Shown piece after piece: positions 1-11,983 of a stretch of 64,000 bases of DNA. Origin of the DNA: Ignelater luminosus (Eukaryota > Arthropoda > Insecta > Coleoptera > Elateridae); contig VTPC01000639.1 in NCBI GenBank assembly GCA_011009095.1, positions 122,661-186,660 on the forward strand. The letters are read 5' to 3'. A program made the position numbers and the translations under genes. Position 1 is the stretch's first letter. Each line of letters opens with the position of its first letter. The notes beneath the pieces are model-generated. The model worked only from the letters and a program-made list of their open reading frames with translations. It was not told where the DNA came from and did no database searches.

Positions 1-660
1 GAAGTCTCGAAAAAGCAACTGCGATGTTTTGCTCATAAGCAATGCGCGAAACGTTTGTAAATATACCTAAAAACATTTGTTTAGCCGTTGTGGAGTTAAT
101 GAAGTTGTAAGTCAACTCTGAAGGAAACACAATGGTTTGGTTGTTTACTTAATTATAACTCGTCTTGGAGTAACCTCACATCTTCTTCATGGTAATTCTG
201 TTCAAGAGGATACCTAAGAATTGTAACCGCGTCAGCAGTTAAGAGATTAAAATACTTGTGCGCAATCCGTAATTAAATCCTTAACGTGTATATTCGATCT
301 TTATAAACGAATGAGCCGACGTATCTAGTTATGTAAGTTCCAAACTATGTATACACCAGATGGCTATATAAAAGTGGACCTGGTCTACCTGTACATTCTA
401 AGTTCTTGATTTATGACTTTAGTCTTAAACGGCCAAGTCGCGTTTATTCTGACAACTGGTCTTTGTTAAATCAGGAAGAGCGGTAAAATCTACATTTTGT
501 TGCCTTCATTACAAAATAACGGAAAACTAACGAAATCACTTGGTACTTTTAAGTAAAATTAGCTGTAAAATATGCATGCTTTTTTGTGTATTCTTCAAAA
601 TATGCATTTATTTTCAAAAACACTCAAAATATGCATCTGCACATCTGCATATGTCTGACC
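1..660. other. Gene-free AT-rich flank with ATATGCA motifs
   Basis: No convincing coding sequence on either strand. Between about 568 and 650 the heptamer ATATGCA or a close variant (AATATGCAT, CATATG) occurs several times. The same motif is dense at 51540-51960 and occurs next to the hAT transposase at 61411-61440, so this may be the subterminal part of a non-autonomous element. That link is inference. Confidence 0.35.
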
Positions 661-711
661 CAGCCTGACTGGGGACTAATCTGACGTGACGTGAAAACAA
701 CTCGGTAACTT

Positions 712-945
712 TTAGATCGGTCCGAAAAACCCGAATGGCCCTAAAAACAAACCCTAAGGGCCGAGAAATACGAACGGTCCATCAGGCACGATGATCCGAA
801 CGGTCTAACAGGCTTGACAGGGCAGAGAGATCGAAACGTCCCGATAGATTCAAAAGACTCGAAGAGCTCAGAAGTCTAAAAGACCCGACATTCCAGATAG
901 GCCCGACGGCCCGAAGAGTCCAAAAAGACGGACAGGCTCGAACGC
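712..945. repeat. Degenerate 9-bp minisatellite, left copy
   Basis: The stretch is built from about 9-bp units of the type AGGYCCGAA (GGTCCGAAA, GGCCCGACG, GATCCGAAC and so on) with drift and occasional length changes. A cleaner array of the same unit, in the same orientation, lies at 3660-3830 on the other side of the transposase pseudogene. Because 9 is a multiple of 3, every frame stays open, and the minus strand reads as an irregular Gly/Leu/Ser/Pro-rich peptide. It looks like non-coding repeat or element-end DNA. Confidence 0.75.
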
Positions 946-1181
946 ACACAATTTCCTAAAAGTAGCAGCAGGTAGATAAATCATCATGCCTGACTTAGCT
1001 GTATCGCTAAGCAACAATAAACAAGCTATCTCCTCTCTCCAAGTTGAATGCCTGTTTCGTAGCAACAATCGGAACTAATCGTTTCACTAAAGTGCACGTA
1101 TTGATTATTGATGTTCTTAAAAATTAGTGTTATTCTAAAGTGAATATAATTTGTTTAGTGTTTAACCGTGTAAAAACAATT

Positions 1182-3463
1182 ATGGATCTTGATATAACAG
1201 GTAAACAAGCATCTTTTTTATTTACTTGAAATTCTGCATGGTCTGTTTATGATATTTAATTTAAAAATTTACAATCATGATTTATTTAGTTATAAAAAAC
1301 AAATGTTTCGCGATATTCAAAAAATCTGTCAAACTTAAGAGTTCGTCCCTACTATATTTTTTATACTGACATGATGGTATAAGTCTGTTTTACAAAATCA
1401 AACCAAAACTAGCCGCCGAAATCTGCATATTTTCAATATATAGCCTAATGAAATCTACAGAAAAAATGCCTTTTTTCCAAATTTATCTTAATTTTTATAT
1501 AACAGTATTTTGGTATTGTTTCAGCAACAGCAAGAGGTTCGGGCTTACAAGTCGTGACTTGAAGACAATTGTTTGACCAAATGCAACAGCAAAATTTGCG
1601 TAGTATTGAGAAAAAATTGGAATATCTGGAAAACTGTATTTTGACTAATGCTAACTACCCAGGACAACGAAAAACTTTGTTAAAAAGACAATTTTCATAT
1701 TTAAAAACCCAATTTAAACAATACACATAAAACTGAACAAGTTTTCATAAAAGATAATCAGTGGTTACAGGAAACTTTTGAAATTTCCAAAGTTATACAA
1801 AATATAAGCTCGGAGTGACCACAAAAATCATTTCAAGATTTAAGTGGCAGGAGCAAAAGAAAAAAGACAGAAGAAATTCGTACCATCATAGACCAAGAAA
1901 TATTGTTCAGCGCAGCTCAGTCACAACTTCGTACTTGTGGAAAGAGGGATGCTTCCGCTCTACTTAAAGAAATTACTAGTTTACCAAGACGAGCAACACG
2001 ATGTAAAGAAGCATATAATAAGTCTCTGCGAAAAAAAGATAACCAGTTGACGCCATTACAAGCCCTTTGTATGTTTACGTAAGCCGACCTTTCAAGAAGA
2101 CAATATGAAGTAATAAGAAATGGAAACAAAAATTTTTATCCAAGTTACAGCACGTTAAAAAAAGCAAAAATAGAGCGCTGTCCACCGAAAAAGGCATTGA
2201 GACTAACTGAAACTTGCGCGGAATTGAGATTACAACATTTACTAGACCATAGCGTATCCCGATTGTTTACACATTTAGAAGAGGTTTTGGAAACATTAAA
2301 CGAAAATGAGCGTAATACTTTAAAACTAAGGTCTAGATGGGGCTGCGATGAATTGCAACAGGCCCAGTTCAAACAGAGATTTAAAAATTATGCTAGAGAT
2401 AGCAACATATTTTAAAGTAGTTTGGTATTACTCCAAGCAGTGTGTGGTGCAAACAAAAAAATTATTTGACAGAATCCTACACCTTCCTTCATCACGCTAT
2501 TGTCGCCCTATTAGAATAAGATTTACAAAAGAATCCGTTGATATAACAAAGGAAGAAATCAATTACTCTGAACAACAAATAAACTTCTTAAGTGAGACGG
2601 AAATTGTTTTAAAAGCAAAATCTTTTCGCGTCAAACATCTGATGATTCTGACAATGGTAGATGCAAAGGTATGCAATGCTGCTACACGGACCAACTCAAC
2701 AATGAGATGTTACAATTGCGGCACATCATCCAAAGAATTTAATAATTTAAAAAGTAAAAAAGAAGTTGATGTAGAAGCTTTGAAATTTAGCCTTTCGATA
2801 CTTCATGCAAGAATTCGTTTCGCTTCACCTATTGTATAAACTTCCTGCAAGTTAAGATCTGAAAATGATAAATCCGTTGTCAAGAAAAAAAGGCAAAAAT
2901 TCAACTAAAATTTAGACAAGAAACGGGCTTGTTAGTAGACGTGCCGAAAGCTGGATTTGGTAATACTAATGATGGGAACACTAGCCGCAGATTTTTTGCG
3001 AATTCACAAATAGCAGCCGAAATAACCGGAATAGATTTCAATTTGATTTGCCGATTGAAAGTCATTCTACAAGTTATATCAAGTGGCCATAAGGTCAATT
3101 TACAAAAGTTTGCCGAATATGGAATGGAAACAGCCAAAGTTTATGTAAACCTATATTCCTGGCATCCAATAACCCCAACTATGCACAAAATTCTCTTCCA
3201 CGGTGCTATTGTGATGGAGAAAGCATTATTGCCGATCGGACTTCTTTCTGCTTTCTAGAGAACTATGCAATTTCGACATAATAAATCGATTGCTGTTGAA
3301 CACTAATCCTTTAGTTTCCAGTCTAAGACCAATTCCAAAAAAGAAAACAGCACCTTTTATGAAGGAAACTTTAGATATGTTAATTCCAGCCGACCCAGAA
3401 GCTGACTCGATAAACTCTGATAATGACTTCGAAGATATAGAAGATGACAATGAAGAATCGTAG
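1182..3463 (+). pseudogene. Decayed DDE-type transposase gene, possibly RAG1/Transib-related
   Basis: A proposed first exon starts at the ATG at 1182 and ends at a GT donor at 1201; the acceptor TTGTTTCAG ends at 1524. Coding then runs in broken frames: QLFDQMQQQNLRSIEKKLEY near 1575, a long frame from about 1820 to 2414 with one internal stop (2080), another from 2415 to 2839, and 2929-3258. Readable landmarks are WGCDELQQAQFKQRF, CRPIRIRF, KVCNAATRTNSTMRCYNCG, GFGNTNDGNTSRRFF and HKILFHGAIVMEKALLPIG. I recall these as shared by a repetitive insect protein family. The C-x2-C knuckle after a Thr/Ser-rich run and the HKxLxHG...PIG segment resemble RAG1/Transib transposases, which is inference. 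After PIGLLS the expected acidic segment is absent and the reading jumps to a tail ending in an Asp/Glu-rich C-terminus at 3463. Stops and frameshifts make it non-functional. Confidence 0.55.
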
Positions 3464-3659
3464 CACTCATCATCGCCGTAATTTTTTTTTGCATGTTGCA
3501 ATGAATTTTTATTACAAAATGTAATGTATTTTATCTTATCATGCCCAGAAATATTTCTTAAACAACAATATAGATGAATAAAACACTATATGCTAAAAAA
3601 AGATTACTTAATCAATTTTATTGCATAGGCAAGTCATGTACCCCTATGTGGAACTGTTC

Positions 3660-3830
3660 ATTAAAGCCGAGAGGTCCGATAGGTCCGAGAGGCCCGAAAG
3701 GTCCAAACGATTCGATAAAGCCCGAAGGGCCAGGAAGTCCAAAAGGCCCGATAGGTTCAACAATGGCCGGAATGATCCGACAGACCCGAAACGCCAAGAA
3801 GTCCAAAAAGTCCGACAAAACCGAACCATC
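3660..3830. repeat. 9-bp minisatellite, right copy
   Basis: Clear array of 9-bp units with consensus AGGYCCGAW (AGGTCCGAT, AGGTCCGAG, AGGCCCGAA, AGGTCCAAA and so on), direct orientation relative to the left array at 712-945. The plus strand can be read as GPIGPRGPKGP and the minus strand as GPFGPLGPIGPLGF, which imitate collagen Gly-X-Y repeats but follow simply from a 9-bp GC-rich unit. It starts about 200 bp after the transposase stop, so it may belong to the element's ends. Confidence 0.8.
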
Positions 3831-3974
3831 CAATTGACCGGACGTAGGCCTGCACAGGCCTCTATTGCACGGTCTCGTTTAAAGGTGTATTCACAACTGA
3901 CATGAATGGAACACTAACGTAGATGTGAAAGAAGACATTAACGTAAAGAAAGTTTATTTTTTTTTCTCGTATAA

Positions 3975-4421
3975 TTAAAAATCTTGATGAAACTTGAAAG
4001 CAGTATACTCCCATTCCAAAATATCAAACGATGTAGTAAGTCCAAAGGCAAGTGCTGGAACAGTATCTTTCACGGAACGTTTGCCGCAGAACTCGACAGG
4101 ATAACACTGTTTAACATCAGCAACGCCTTTATCACCGTCAACCCTAACAAAGTAACAAATTTACGTTTTTTTCTAAATGCTGGCTGAAGAAGAAATTTTT
4201 TCTATAACGTCAGCTAATTCCCTTGGAGAATCTAAGCAACGCTTAAAAGCAACAGCAGCTACCAGTTTGCTAGTCTTATTCTTGCTATTATATTTTATTT
4301 CCTGGGCTTTTTCAAAACTAGAGATGTTATATCTTCCTACTCTAGCTTGAAAAGTTTCATTATTATTTTTCTGCAAAAGAAGCTCTTTGAACTGGGCACA
4401 GTTTGAATAGGGAAAAATCAT
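3975..4421 (-). pseudogene. Unassigned minus-strand coding remnant
   Basis: Not recognised. From an ATG at 4421 the minus strand codes for 82 residues (SKLVAAVAFKRCLDSPRELA lies in it) up to a TAG at 4175. The same frame then crosses a second stop and reopens as VRVDGDKGVADVKQCYPVEF, ending in AFKFHQDF and a stop at 3977-3975. Composition is protein-like, unlike the neighbouring AT-rich DNA. TTTGTTACTTTGTTAG just before GGTTGACGG is a plausible splice acceptor, so the last part could instead be a terminal exon. Two in-frame stops make a pseudogene or exon/intron misreading equally possible. Confidence 0.35.
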
Positions 4422-4429
4422 AAAAACTT

Positions 4430-7400
4430 ATTGTTGAAGTCGAGCTATGAAGCCTTGAAAATTATACTTATTCTTTAAAAGAAGATTGTGTAGCAAAAAG
4501 AGTATATTATAGTTTTATGGTGTTTACCCATTCAACAATAAATAAGTATACCTTGAGAATTAAAATAATTAACAATAACCTGCCATGAAAAATTGATTTA
4601 TTTTCTGACCGAATGCAAAATAAAATCTTATATTGACTGTTGGTGGAATTTTTTCGGCCAGACATTATTAATAAATAATTTTGCAAGTAGCAAACACCTG
4701 CGATTATGATGAACTGATTGTAATCACTATGTTACAATTATCTGTTTGACGACAAATTTGCAATAGTAGATGGATTAGAACTTCAAATACAAGCTAAAAT
4801 TATATGCTTTACTGCATATTACATTTGACATGAAACAGACAGCATGCAGTTCCGAAATTACTTATCTATTCCTTCGATTATAGATTTAGAATGCTAATGA
4901 TGCACAACAGTTGTTAGTGAGCTGAAATGTAAGATCGTTTAAAAAGGGCTTCATAAGCAACAGAAAAATAAAATACTGGTAAACAAATGAAATGTAATAA
5001 ATTTTAAAAAGTATTGAATGCATAGTAATCCGGTTTCTAACAATCTGTTATGCCTTTATTACATAATAACATCACCTAGGGGCTTGAAAGTTAAACACAA
5101 TGGTATGGTATCTAATTGCTATTCTCAGTACATACTGTATAAAGCAATTCAATAGCTCTTAAAATAGCCAATTGACTACGTTATAGCTAATTAACACAAA
5201 CAGAACATTTATGATGAGTTGTTGAAAAATATTCAAACAATAATGAATGTTAAAAACTCGTTGGATATATTAAACGAATTTGTAATTTAATTTACAAAAG
5301 TTTAATTAAAAATAAAAAAGTATACTTTCTACACGTTTTATTTTACGAAACTAGCAATAAAATCTACTGATAGAGGTACTCTACTACAGTGGATCGCCAA
5401 TAAACTCGATCACCGAGTCATTACACCTGACCGGCGCCTTACAAGAATCTCCAGCAGTCACAACATGTAAACAAACCTTTTCACCATTTGTCTGGTGTCC
5501 TACGCTCTACTGCGCTGAATACAAAAGCCATTTTCTCCTAGTCGTAGAAGGCTGCGAACTCTAAGAGACATTCTGATGCTTTCTCCTCCAGACCAATTTC
5601 TAAAAAAAGGAGTCAATCAAGTGAACCGATGAATTTTCCTTTCGAAAAGAGAGAACCCTAATTTTTAACTTCTTTAACTCGATAGAATTCAATTTTTCTA
5701 TTTGATATTTATTCTACTCCCTTAAGAAACGCGCACACACATACTATATATCTGATGGTTCTAATCTGCATTGTTTGGATTTAATTTGTCTGAATGTAAA
5801 ATTTCTTGTTTATTTAGGATTCTATTTGCTGTCCTGAGACCAAAGCTTTGGATATACCACAGTTCTCTGTCCAGTAGAAATTTCAAATTATAAACGTCTT
5901 CATGTCTCTCTTAGATGGGGAGGGGCTTTCTAATGTTGATGTTTCCAAAGTTACTTAGACAAACACTAGCCCTAAATTTACCGAAGGTTTTCCTGTTTAG
6001 GATCTCAGCCTCGTATGATGTTAACATGTTCTCTTCTAGGTATATTAAACCTCACAGAAATAGAATAGTTAATAAGCATTGCGGTAAGCTGTCTATCTAA
6101 GGTATAATCGCATTCAAAATTATAATTATAAACGATACAATTAGGAAATTAGTTGCCGTTCCTCATCATTAAAGTAGCACGCTCGATTTTAGTTTCAAGG
6201 GCAATGCAGTAATTTACAGCGATATAACAACGAAAGATGAGATTAACGCATAATTTTGTTAAAATTAATTGTTTCGTTAATAACTAAAAAGCATTTAGTT
6301 AATTTCAAGCTCTCGACAAGTAAATCTTAGACTAGCAACAAGAAAATTCCTGTGAAAAACCTGACGAAAAATGAAAACATTTAATTTACAAGGTTTGAAT
6401 ATTTATTACCTAGTGTGCTTGACACATTACTTTTAACTGAATTAGATAGAGATTTACAGTAAACAGTTGATCTCTGCCTTACTAATGTTCTTTAGTAATA
6501 CAGATTACTGTAATTTGTTTTTAAATATGTAACATTCTTGATTAAACGATAACCAGCACAAGATTTGTGCAGATGGTGAGTAACTTTTTAGTGTACGCGG
6601 TTACAGCCTTAAATCACATGTTCTTAAATGTAAAATATATCATAATAAAGCGAATTCCTGTAAGATGAGATATTAAAATTTTGCAACCATAAGTTGACGT
6701 TAAGATTATGATACATATTTCTCTCGCAATAGCGATAGCGCTTGGTCGGCGATCTGTGTTTTGTTAAGGTTAGTAATTAAACGCTTGCTTGTATTTTCAA
6801 ACCCTATAAAGAGCCCTCAGGGTGTGCAGCTTTGATAAACACGTTTCGCTCTCCTTCTTTGTAAGGTGCTCCAGAAATCTACTGGAAATGGCTGTTGAAG
6901 TGGTCTAGTGAACAGGTAACAATTACGAAAACAAAATGAACAGCACCACACGCTAATAGCAAGGTACTACATTTTCCAGTAAAGCAGTGATATAATCTAG
7001 TAGTACATGGTTGCCTGATAAACCAAACAGAAAGTGATAGGGCGCAAACAGATAGGAATCACAAAACAATAATTAGTATTACAGAATTACATATCATACT
7101 CTGGCTGATGGTGTCGGTTGGAACCGTGAACGGAAATCAATAGAAAGATTTCGAGAAGACGTACACAATACTATCTGCAAGAAGTTGAAAGTTTTTCAGC
7201 AAGACAGAGACGGATACTGCAAATAATAATTAAAATGGCGAGGCTTTTTGATGATTCAAGATTAATGAAAAAAGCTTTTCCCCCATCCTCATAAATCGAT
7301 CATTTACCTTTACAAAGTTTGCGAATATCACGCTATGAAAATCTTCACCTCTTTCTTTTTTACACTCTACTTTCCTTTTTGTATAAACCCTCGCAACTAC

Positions 7401-7880
7401 AGACTTGACTGTTAGTAGTAGTAGAAAGTCAAACATAACTAAAGCAATACTCAAGTAACTCTTTAAAAATATCTCCATGCCAGAAAGAAATTCTTTTCTA
7501 AGGTTCACGTCTGGCAGAAATTCTTGTGGAACATTTTTATTTACGCTGTAAACTGCCTAGAAAAAGCCTTCTCAAAGATTGAAATTGATCAAAAGTGGTA
7601 AAGCACAACTTTCCAAGATATCACCCATGTATGCTCATTGACATCTTCAAAAACCTTTATTTGCATCGTCATCGATAGTTTCATCTGCTTAGATTTGTTT
7701 GGTTCCTTTCTCCCAGATAAATAAAGTCCTTCATTTTTTACTCTCACTGGGTCTTAAAGTTTTTTCTTACGTAAATTTCCATAACTAAAGTTTGGCTTTA
7801 ATAGTGAAAAATTCAATCTAACCCCAACAATACTCAAGTATATAACTTTAAAATACATCTGTATACATTTACTAGCATAG
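4430..7880. other. Gene-free AT-rich stretch
   Basis: Only short open frames occur (for example 61 codons at 5915-6100 and 92 codons on the minus strand at 7230-7508), none with recognisable motifs, repeats or splice context. I see no RNA gene or mobile-element signature apart from ordinary AT-rich drift. Confidence 0.5.
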
Positions 7881-7882
7881 TA

Positions 7883-8874
7883 CAGTGTGGTCCAATTTCG
7901 ATGGGATTAAATGGGCAACCTTCTTATTAGCGCAGATAAATGAAAACGGCTTAGGTACTTGTGACCTCTTTTTTCATTCTTATTCCATTACCGTTGCCAG
8001 AAATAAGCTGCCGTTTTTTGTTTTTTTCCCTAGAGAGAAAAAGTGAAAAATGGCCGATTTCTTCATTTTGCTGTAACTCCTTTATTTTCGAAGCTAGAAC
8101 AAAATCATTTTAGCATTGTTCAGGCACTTTTAACGTAGAATTCAATGCCGTCAGTCGTTGTTTTCTAGCTCTTTCCATAACTGCGCTGTAACTCAAAGTT
8201 TAATTTTCTAAATGGATCGATTTCTTCAATTTGCTGTAACTCCTTTATTCCCGACGTTACAAAAAAATCATTTTAGCATTGCTGAAGCACTTTCTAACGT
8301 AAAATTTAATGCCGTCAGTCGTTGTTTTCTAGTCCTTTTCATAACTGTGCTGTAACTTAAATTTAATTTCTTGAATGGTCCATTTAAAAATTCAACTTTG
8401 AGTTATAGCGCATCTATGAAAAGAACCAGAAGAAAACAACTGACGGCATTGAATTCTACGTTAAAAAGTGCCTTAACAATGCTAAAATGATTTTGTTGTA
8501 GCTTTTAAAATAAAGAAGTTACAGCAAATTGAAGGAATCGGTCTATTTAAAAAATTCAACTTTGAGTTACAGGGCAGTTATGAAAAGGGCTAGAAACCAA
8601 CGACTGGCGGCATTGAATCTTACGTTACAGAATGCCTGAACAATGCTTAAATGATTTTGTGCTAGCTTGGAAAATAAAGGAGTTATAGCAAATTAAAGAA
8701 ATCGGCCATTTTTCACTTTTTATCTCTAGGGAAAAAACAAAACATGGCAACTTATTTCTGGCGACGGTAATGGAATAAGCATGAAGAAAGAGGTCAAAGT
8801 AGCTAAGCCGTTTTCATTTATCTGCGCTAATAAGAAAGTTACCTATTTTATGCTATCGAAATTAGACCACACTG
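7883..8874. mobile_element. Palindromic mariner-type foldback MITE
   Basis: The left end CAGTGTGGTCCAATTTCGAT is mirrored on the right as an imperfect inverted copy ending in CCACACTG, each flanked by TA (7881-7882 and 8875-8876), as expected for Tc1/mariner insertion at TA. The inverted arms take up nearly the whole 992 bp. Each arm also contains two tandem copies of a roughly 160-bp unit (about 8052-8213 and 8214-8378 on the left, inverted at about 8380-8545 and 8546-8706), recognisable by TTTGCTGTAACTCCTTTATT and TTTAATGCCGTCAGTCGTTG or their complements. There is no coding capacity; it must have moved with a transposase supplied in trans. Confidence 0.88.
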
Positions 8875-8876
8875 TA

Positions 8877-10002
8877 CTCTTCTGTCAATAGTAGGCATAA
8901 TTGTTTCAAGACGTCATCTATCATGCTTATTAAAGTCTTCAAAATCTTGTGTAAGCTTTACCCTTAGAGGAAGGTTTCTGAACTAGCCCTGATCGCCTCT
9001 CCCTTTAGATTCCTGCAAGTAGGTTTCGTGAAGCAACTCAATCACCCAAGAATTCTTTTATGTTCGTTTTACTTGAAATCCAAAGAGAAATTGAGACATC
9101 TATTGCAAACTACAGTACTAGAGTCTGTACCCTTCTATCAGACTCAGAGATAATTTTCGTAAACACTTACCATCTTTCAATTACTCAACATATCGACTGT
9201 ACATTTCTTCTTCGATTTTCCATTTTGTTTTCAGTTTACTAACCTCTTTGAACTTTTTGTTCTTCTTTAAAATACTTCAGAAAAATAAGAAATAATCAAA
9301 AATCAGTTTTAGGGAATTTATTACATTGACGGTGTAAATTGGTTCAGTAAGTAAGAGCAGTACTAGTAAGTAATTTCCCATTGGAATTAAACGTAGTTTT
9401 ACTATTTCTTCGACCTTTTCTTCTTCTTTTTACGTATCAGACATGAAAATTATTCTTTATATTCCCCTTCATATCTTTATCTAAAGCATCATCTACAGGT
9501 GAAAACATCTGTACTGCATCATGAATATTGGTGCAGATGCGGCCGTGAAATCGACACCATTTGTACTAGGGCAATCACTTTTCTATTCTAGGGTCGTCAT
9601 ATTTACTACCTACGCAGTTACCTAATGTTAAACAATTTGAAATTTCTCAAAAAGGTTCCGAATCCAAAGGACAAAGATGTTTTCTTTTTATCTTCTCTTG
9701 CATCGTTATTTGATAGACTATAATGTTAAAACCGGCAAAAATTTGAAAACCCTTAAAGGTAGAAGCAATTCTCTTAGTAAGTGATGCTGTAGGAGAAAAC
9801 CCTTTTTTCAGACAAAACATCGTCACCAGCGCGAACGCTTTGTACTCGAACGGGCAAAAACTAAGCCCAAAACCCGAAACAGTTTTTTTTAAGTTTTAAA
9901 CTGTACAATTCTTACAATTATTAGTTTTAACCGAAAAATGCGATTTTCGGGATGTTTTTCAAAACATAATGTGTGGAAGGGTTTTTACGTACCTTTGCAC
10001 TT
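8877..10002. other. Gene-free AT-rich stretch
   Basis: No coding frame longer than about 60 codons and no motif that I recognise. The DNA is AT-rich with T-rich runs. Confidence 0.5.
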
Positions 10003-11983
10003 TGTAACAGTCACTTTATCCGTTCCTGTTACATCATTGTGGGTATTTTTAACTTTGATTTGCGGGTGCTAAATTTCCCGTTAATTTCCGTTCACTTACT
10101 ATTTCACCTCGAGTTAAAAATTTTTTCTTGTTGATTAATTTAATTCTGATAGTGAAACGCTTTGTATAATTATTTCTAATATTGCATTTAATTCTTCGCA
10201 GTGGAAATTTAAATGTTTTGTTATAGATTTCCCGTTAGGGGTGTTATATTCTAGAATTTCTGGATTAGAAGGTTGTGATTAGCTGTTCTTCCGGATATGG
10301 ATGCTGATTTTTTTATATCCGCTTGAGGGTTATATCACGGTTTCCTGCGGGTTTTTATTGAGTTCTCATTACTTCTTCTAATCAGATTTCTTTAATTGAA
10401 ACCCTAGATAGGATTTCTCTTTGTCTAGAAATTTAATTTTCTTCCTGCGTTTATCCCATAAACCGGTTGATTTGACTCTTGGGGAACGGAGGGATCGACT
10501 TGCGACAAACGAGAAGTGACCAGCGCTTGGATGCGCGTTAAGTTTTGTTTCTTTCGAATTTAGCTTCGAGTGAGCGCGAAAAAATTTTAATTAGGGGTAA
10601 GTTTCCTAAGTTTGTTCCATCCCTGCTTCCATCACTGCTGATCAATGTTTTTGGTCTACAGTTTTTTTTATCCCGGAATATCATCCTGGAGTCGTTGTTA
10701 TTTATGGAGGCTTAAATTGGATAACTGGTCGTTCCGATACAGCAGCTCTTCCGGATTTGAGATGTACGTTTTTTTCTGGGTCCTGGGAAGAAATTAGCGC
10801 TCTATCTCACCTTCAAATCTTGTAGTTTCACCATAAATAGTTCCGTGTTTAACAATTAATCATTTAAAAAATTGGAAGAAAAGATTTTTTTCGCCTTACA
10901 GTCCATCTGGGAAATTTTGTAACTTTGTAATAAAAAAAATATATAAAGATATAACTCTGGCTTATCCCTCGTGATAAATGTAACTAACAGGTCTTTACTT
11001 TTTATGTTAAACGAAGTTTCGTGAGTAAATTCTTGTTTGAGTACACATTTGGAGAAAATTTTGAATTAAATTTTTTTACTCAATCTCGGATCTGAATTGA
11101 ATAAATTTGTTTGTGTGAAATATTTTTGTTTTTCTTAGGGTTCACCTTCATAAGAATTCCGGCCGGAGGCAACATGAAGTTGAAATTATGTTGGTAAGCA
11201 GTATAAAAAATATTTTTTCAATTTATGTATCCGAACTGAGTTAAGTTTTTTTGTCGTGGCTCTATTAAAGATTTTTGTGCTCCATATTTTTCTTAGTTTC
11301 AGAAGTCATTAAATATTTTTTATTCAGGCTTTGTCTGATAAAGATTATAATTGACTTTCAATATATTTTTCATAGTTCATCAATTTTTTTTTTGAAGAAT
11401 TTGTTAAATCTTTTACCTTGGTTTTGTACATAGAGTCGATAAGCTATTCGAGTGAACAGGCTTGATAAAATATTTGCTAGAAAAATTTACTTCACCTTGA
11501 AGAATTGTAACTGTAATTTAAATGCTTATAAAAATTACATTTAACCATTTTATTTCTGTATAATTTTCAAGGGATTTTTTTTGTTGGAGTTGTTTAGTAA
11601 AAATGAAATCAAAGACAGAAAAACTGTATTTTGTTTAAAAATCATTTTTATAATTTTCTGGAACTATAGTTTTGTGTATTTAATAAAATTTTTTTAATCA
11701 TGTAAAATTTATAAAATTCAATGTTACGAAATAATTTAGATGTAACAAATTTTGTCAAGGCTAAAGTTTTATAAGGTTTTGAGAAAAGGCGCCCATTTTT
11801 TGTTTTTTCTTTATAATTTTAACTATTTAGTTAATATATTGTTACGCTAAATTATTTGCTGTGTTTTATTGTGTTATCACCCCTAAATATCCACGCTCAA
11901 GGCCACCCCTGAGTTCAGCCGGCCTAGGACATAAGGATCCTAGTTTGTTTTAATTTTAATTTGTAACGCAAGCCCACGTTACA
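10003..11983. mobile_element. Putative long solo LTR, copy 1
   Basis: The block starts TGTAACAGTCACTTTATCCG and ends in GTAACGCAAGCCCACGTTACA, so its ends form the TG...CA inverted pattern of an LTR. A second block with similar start and end lies at 12503-16932. The shared end includes CTGTGTTTTATTG, CAAGGC, GTCGGCCTAGGAC or close variants, then TGTAACG and GTTACA. Directly after the right end, TTTTTTGACGACATTGAAAG resembles a degraded tRNA-Arg-type primer binding site. No coding sequence is visible inside. The two blocks differ strongly in the middle, so they are old or from related subfamilies. Confidence 0.4.

Noticed and set aside
3574-3837. Collagen-like Gly-X-Y open frames on both strands
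   Set aside because: They result from a 9-bp GC-rich tandem repeat that keeps all frames open; no signal peptide, splice context or conservation.
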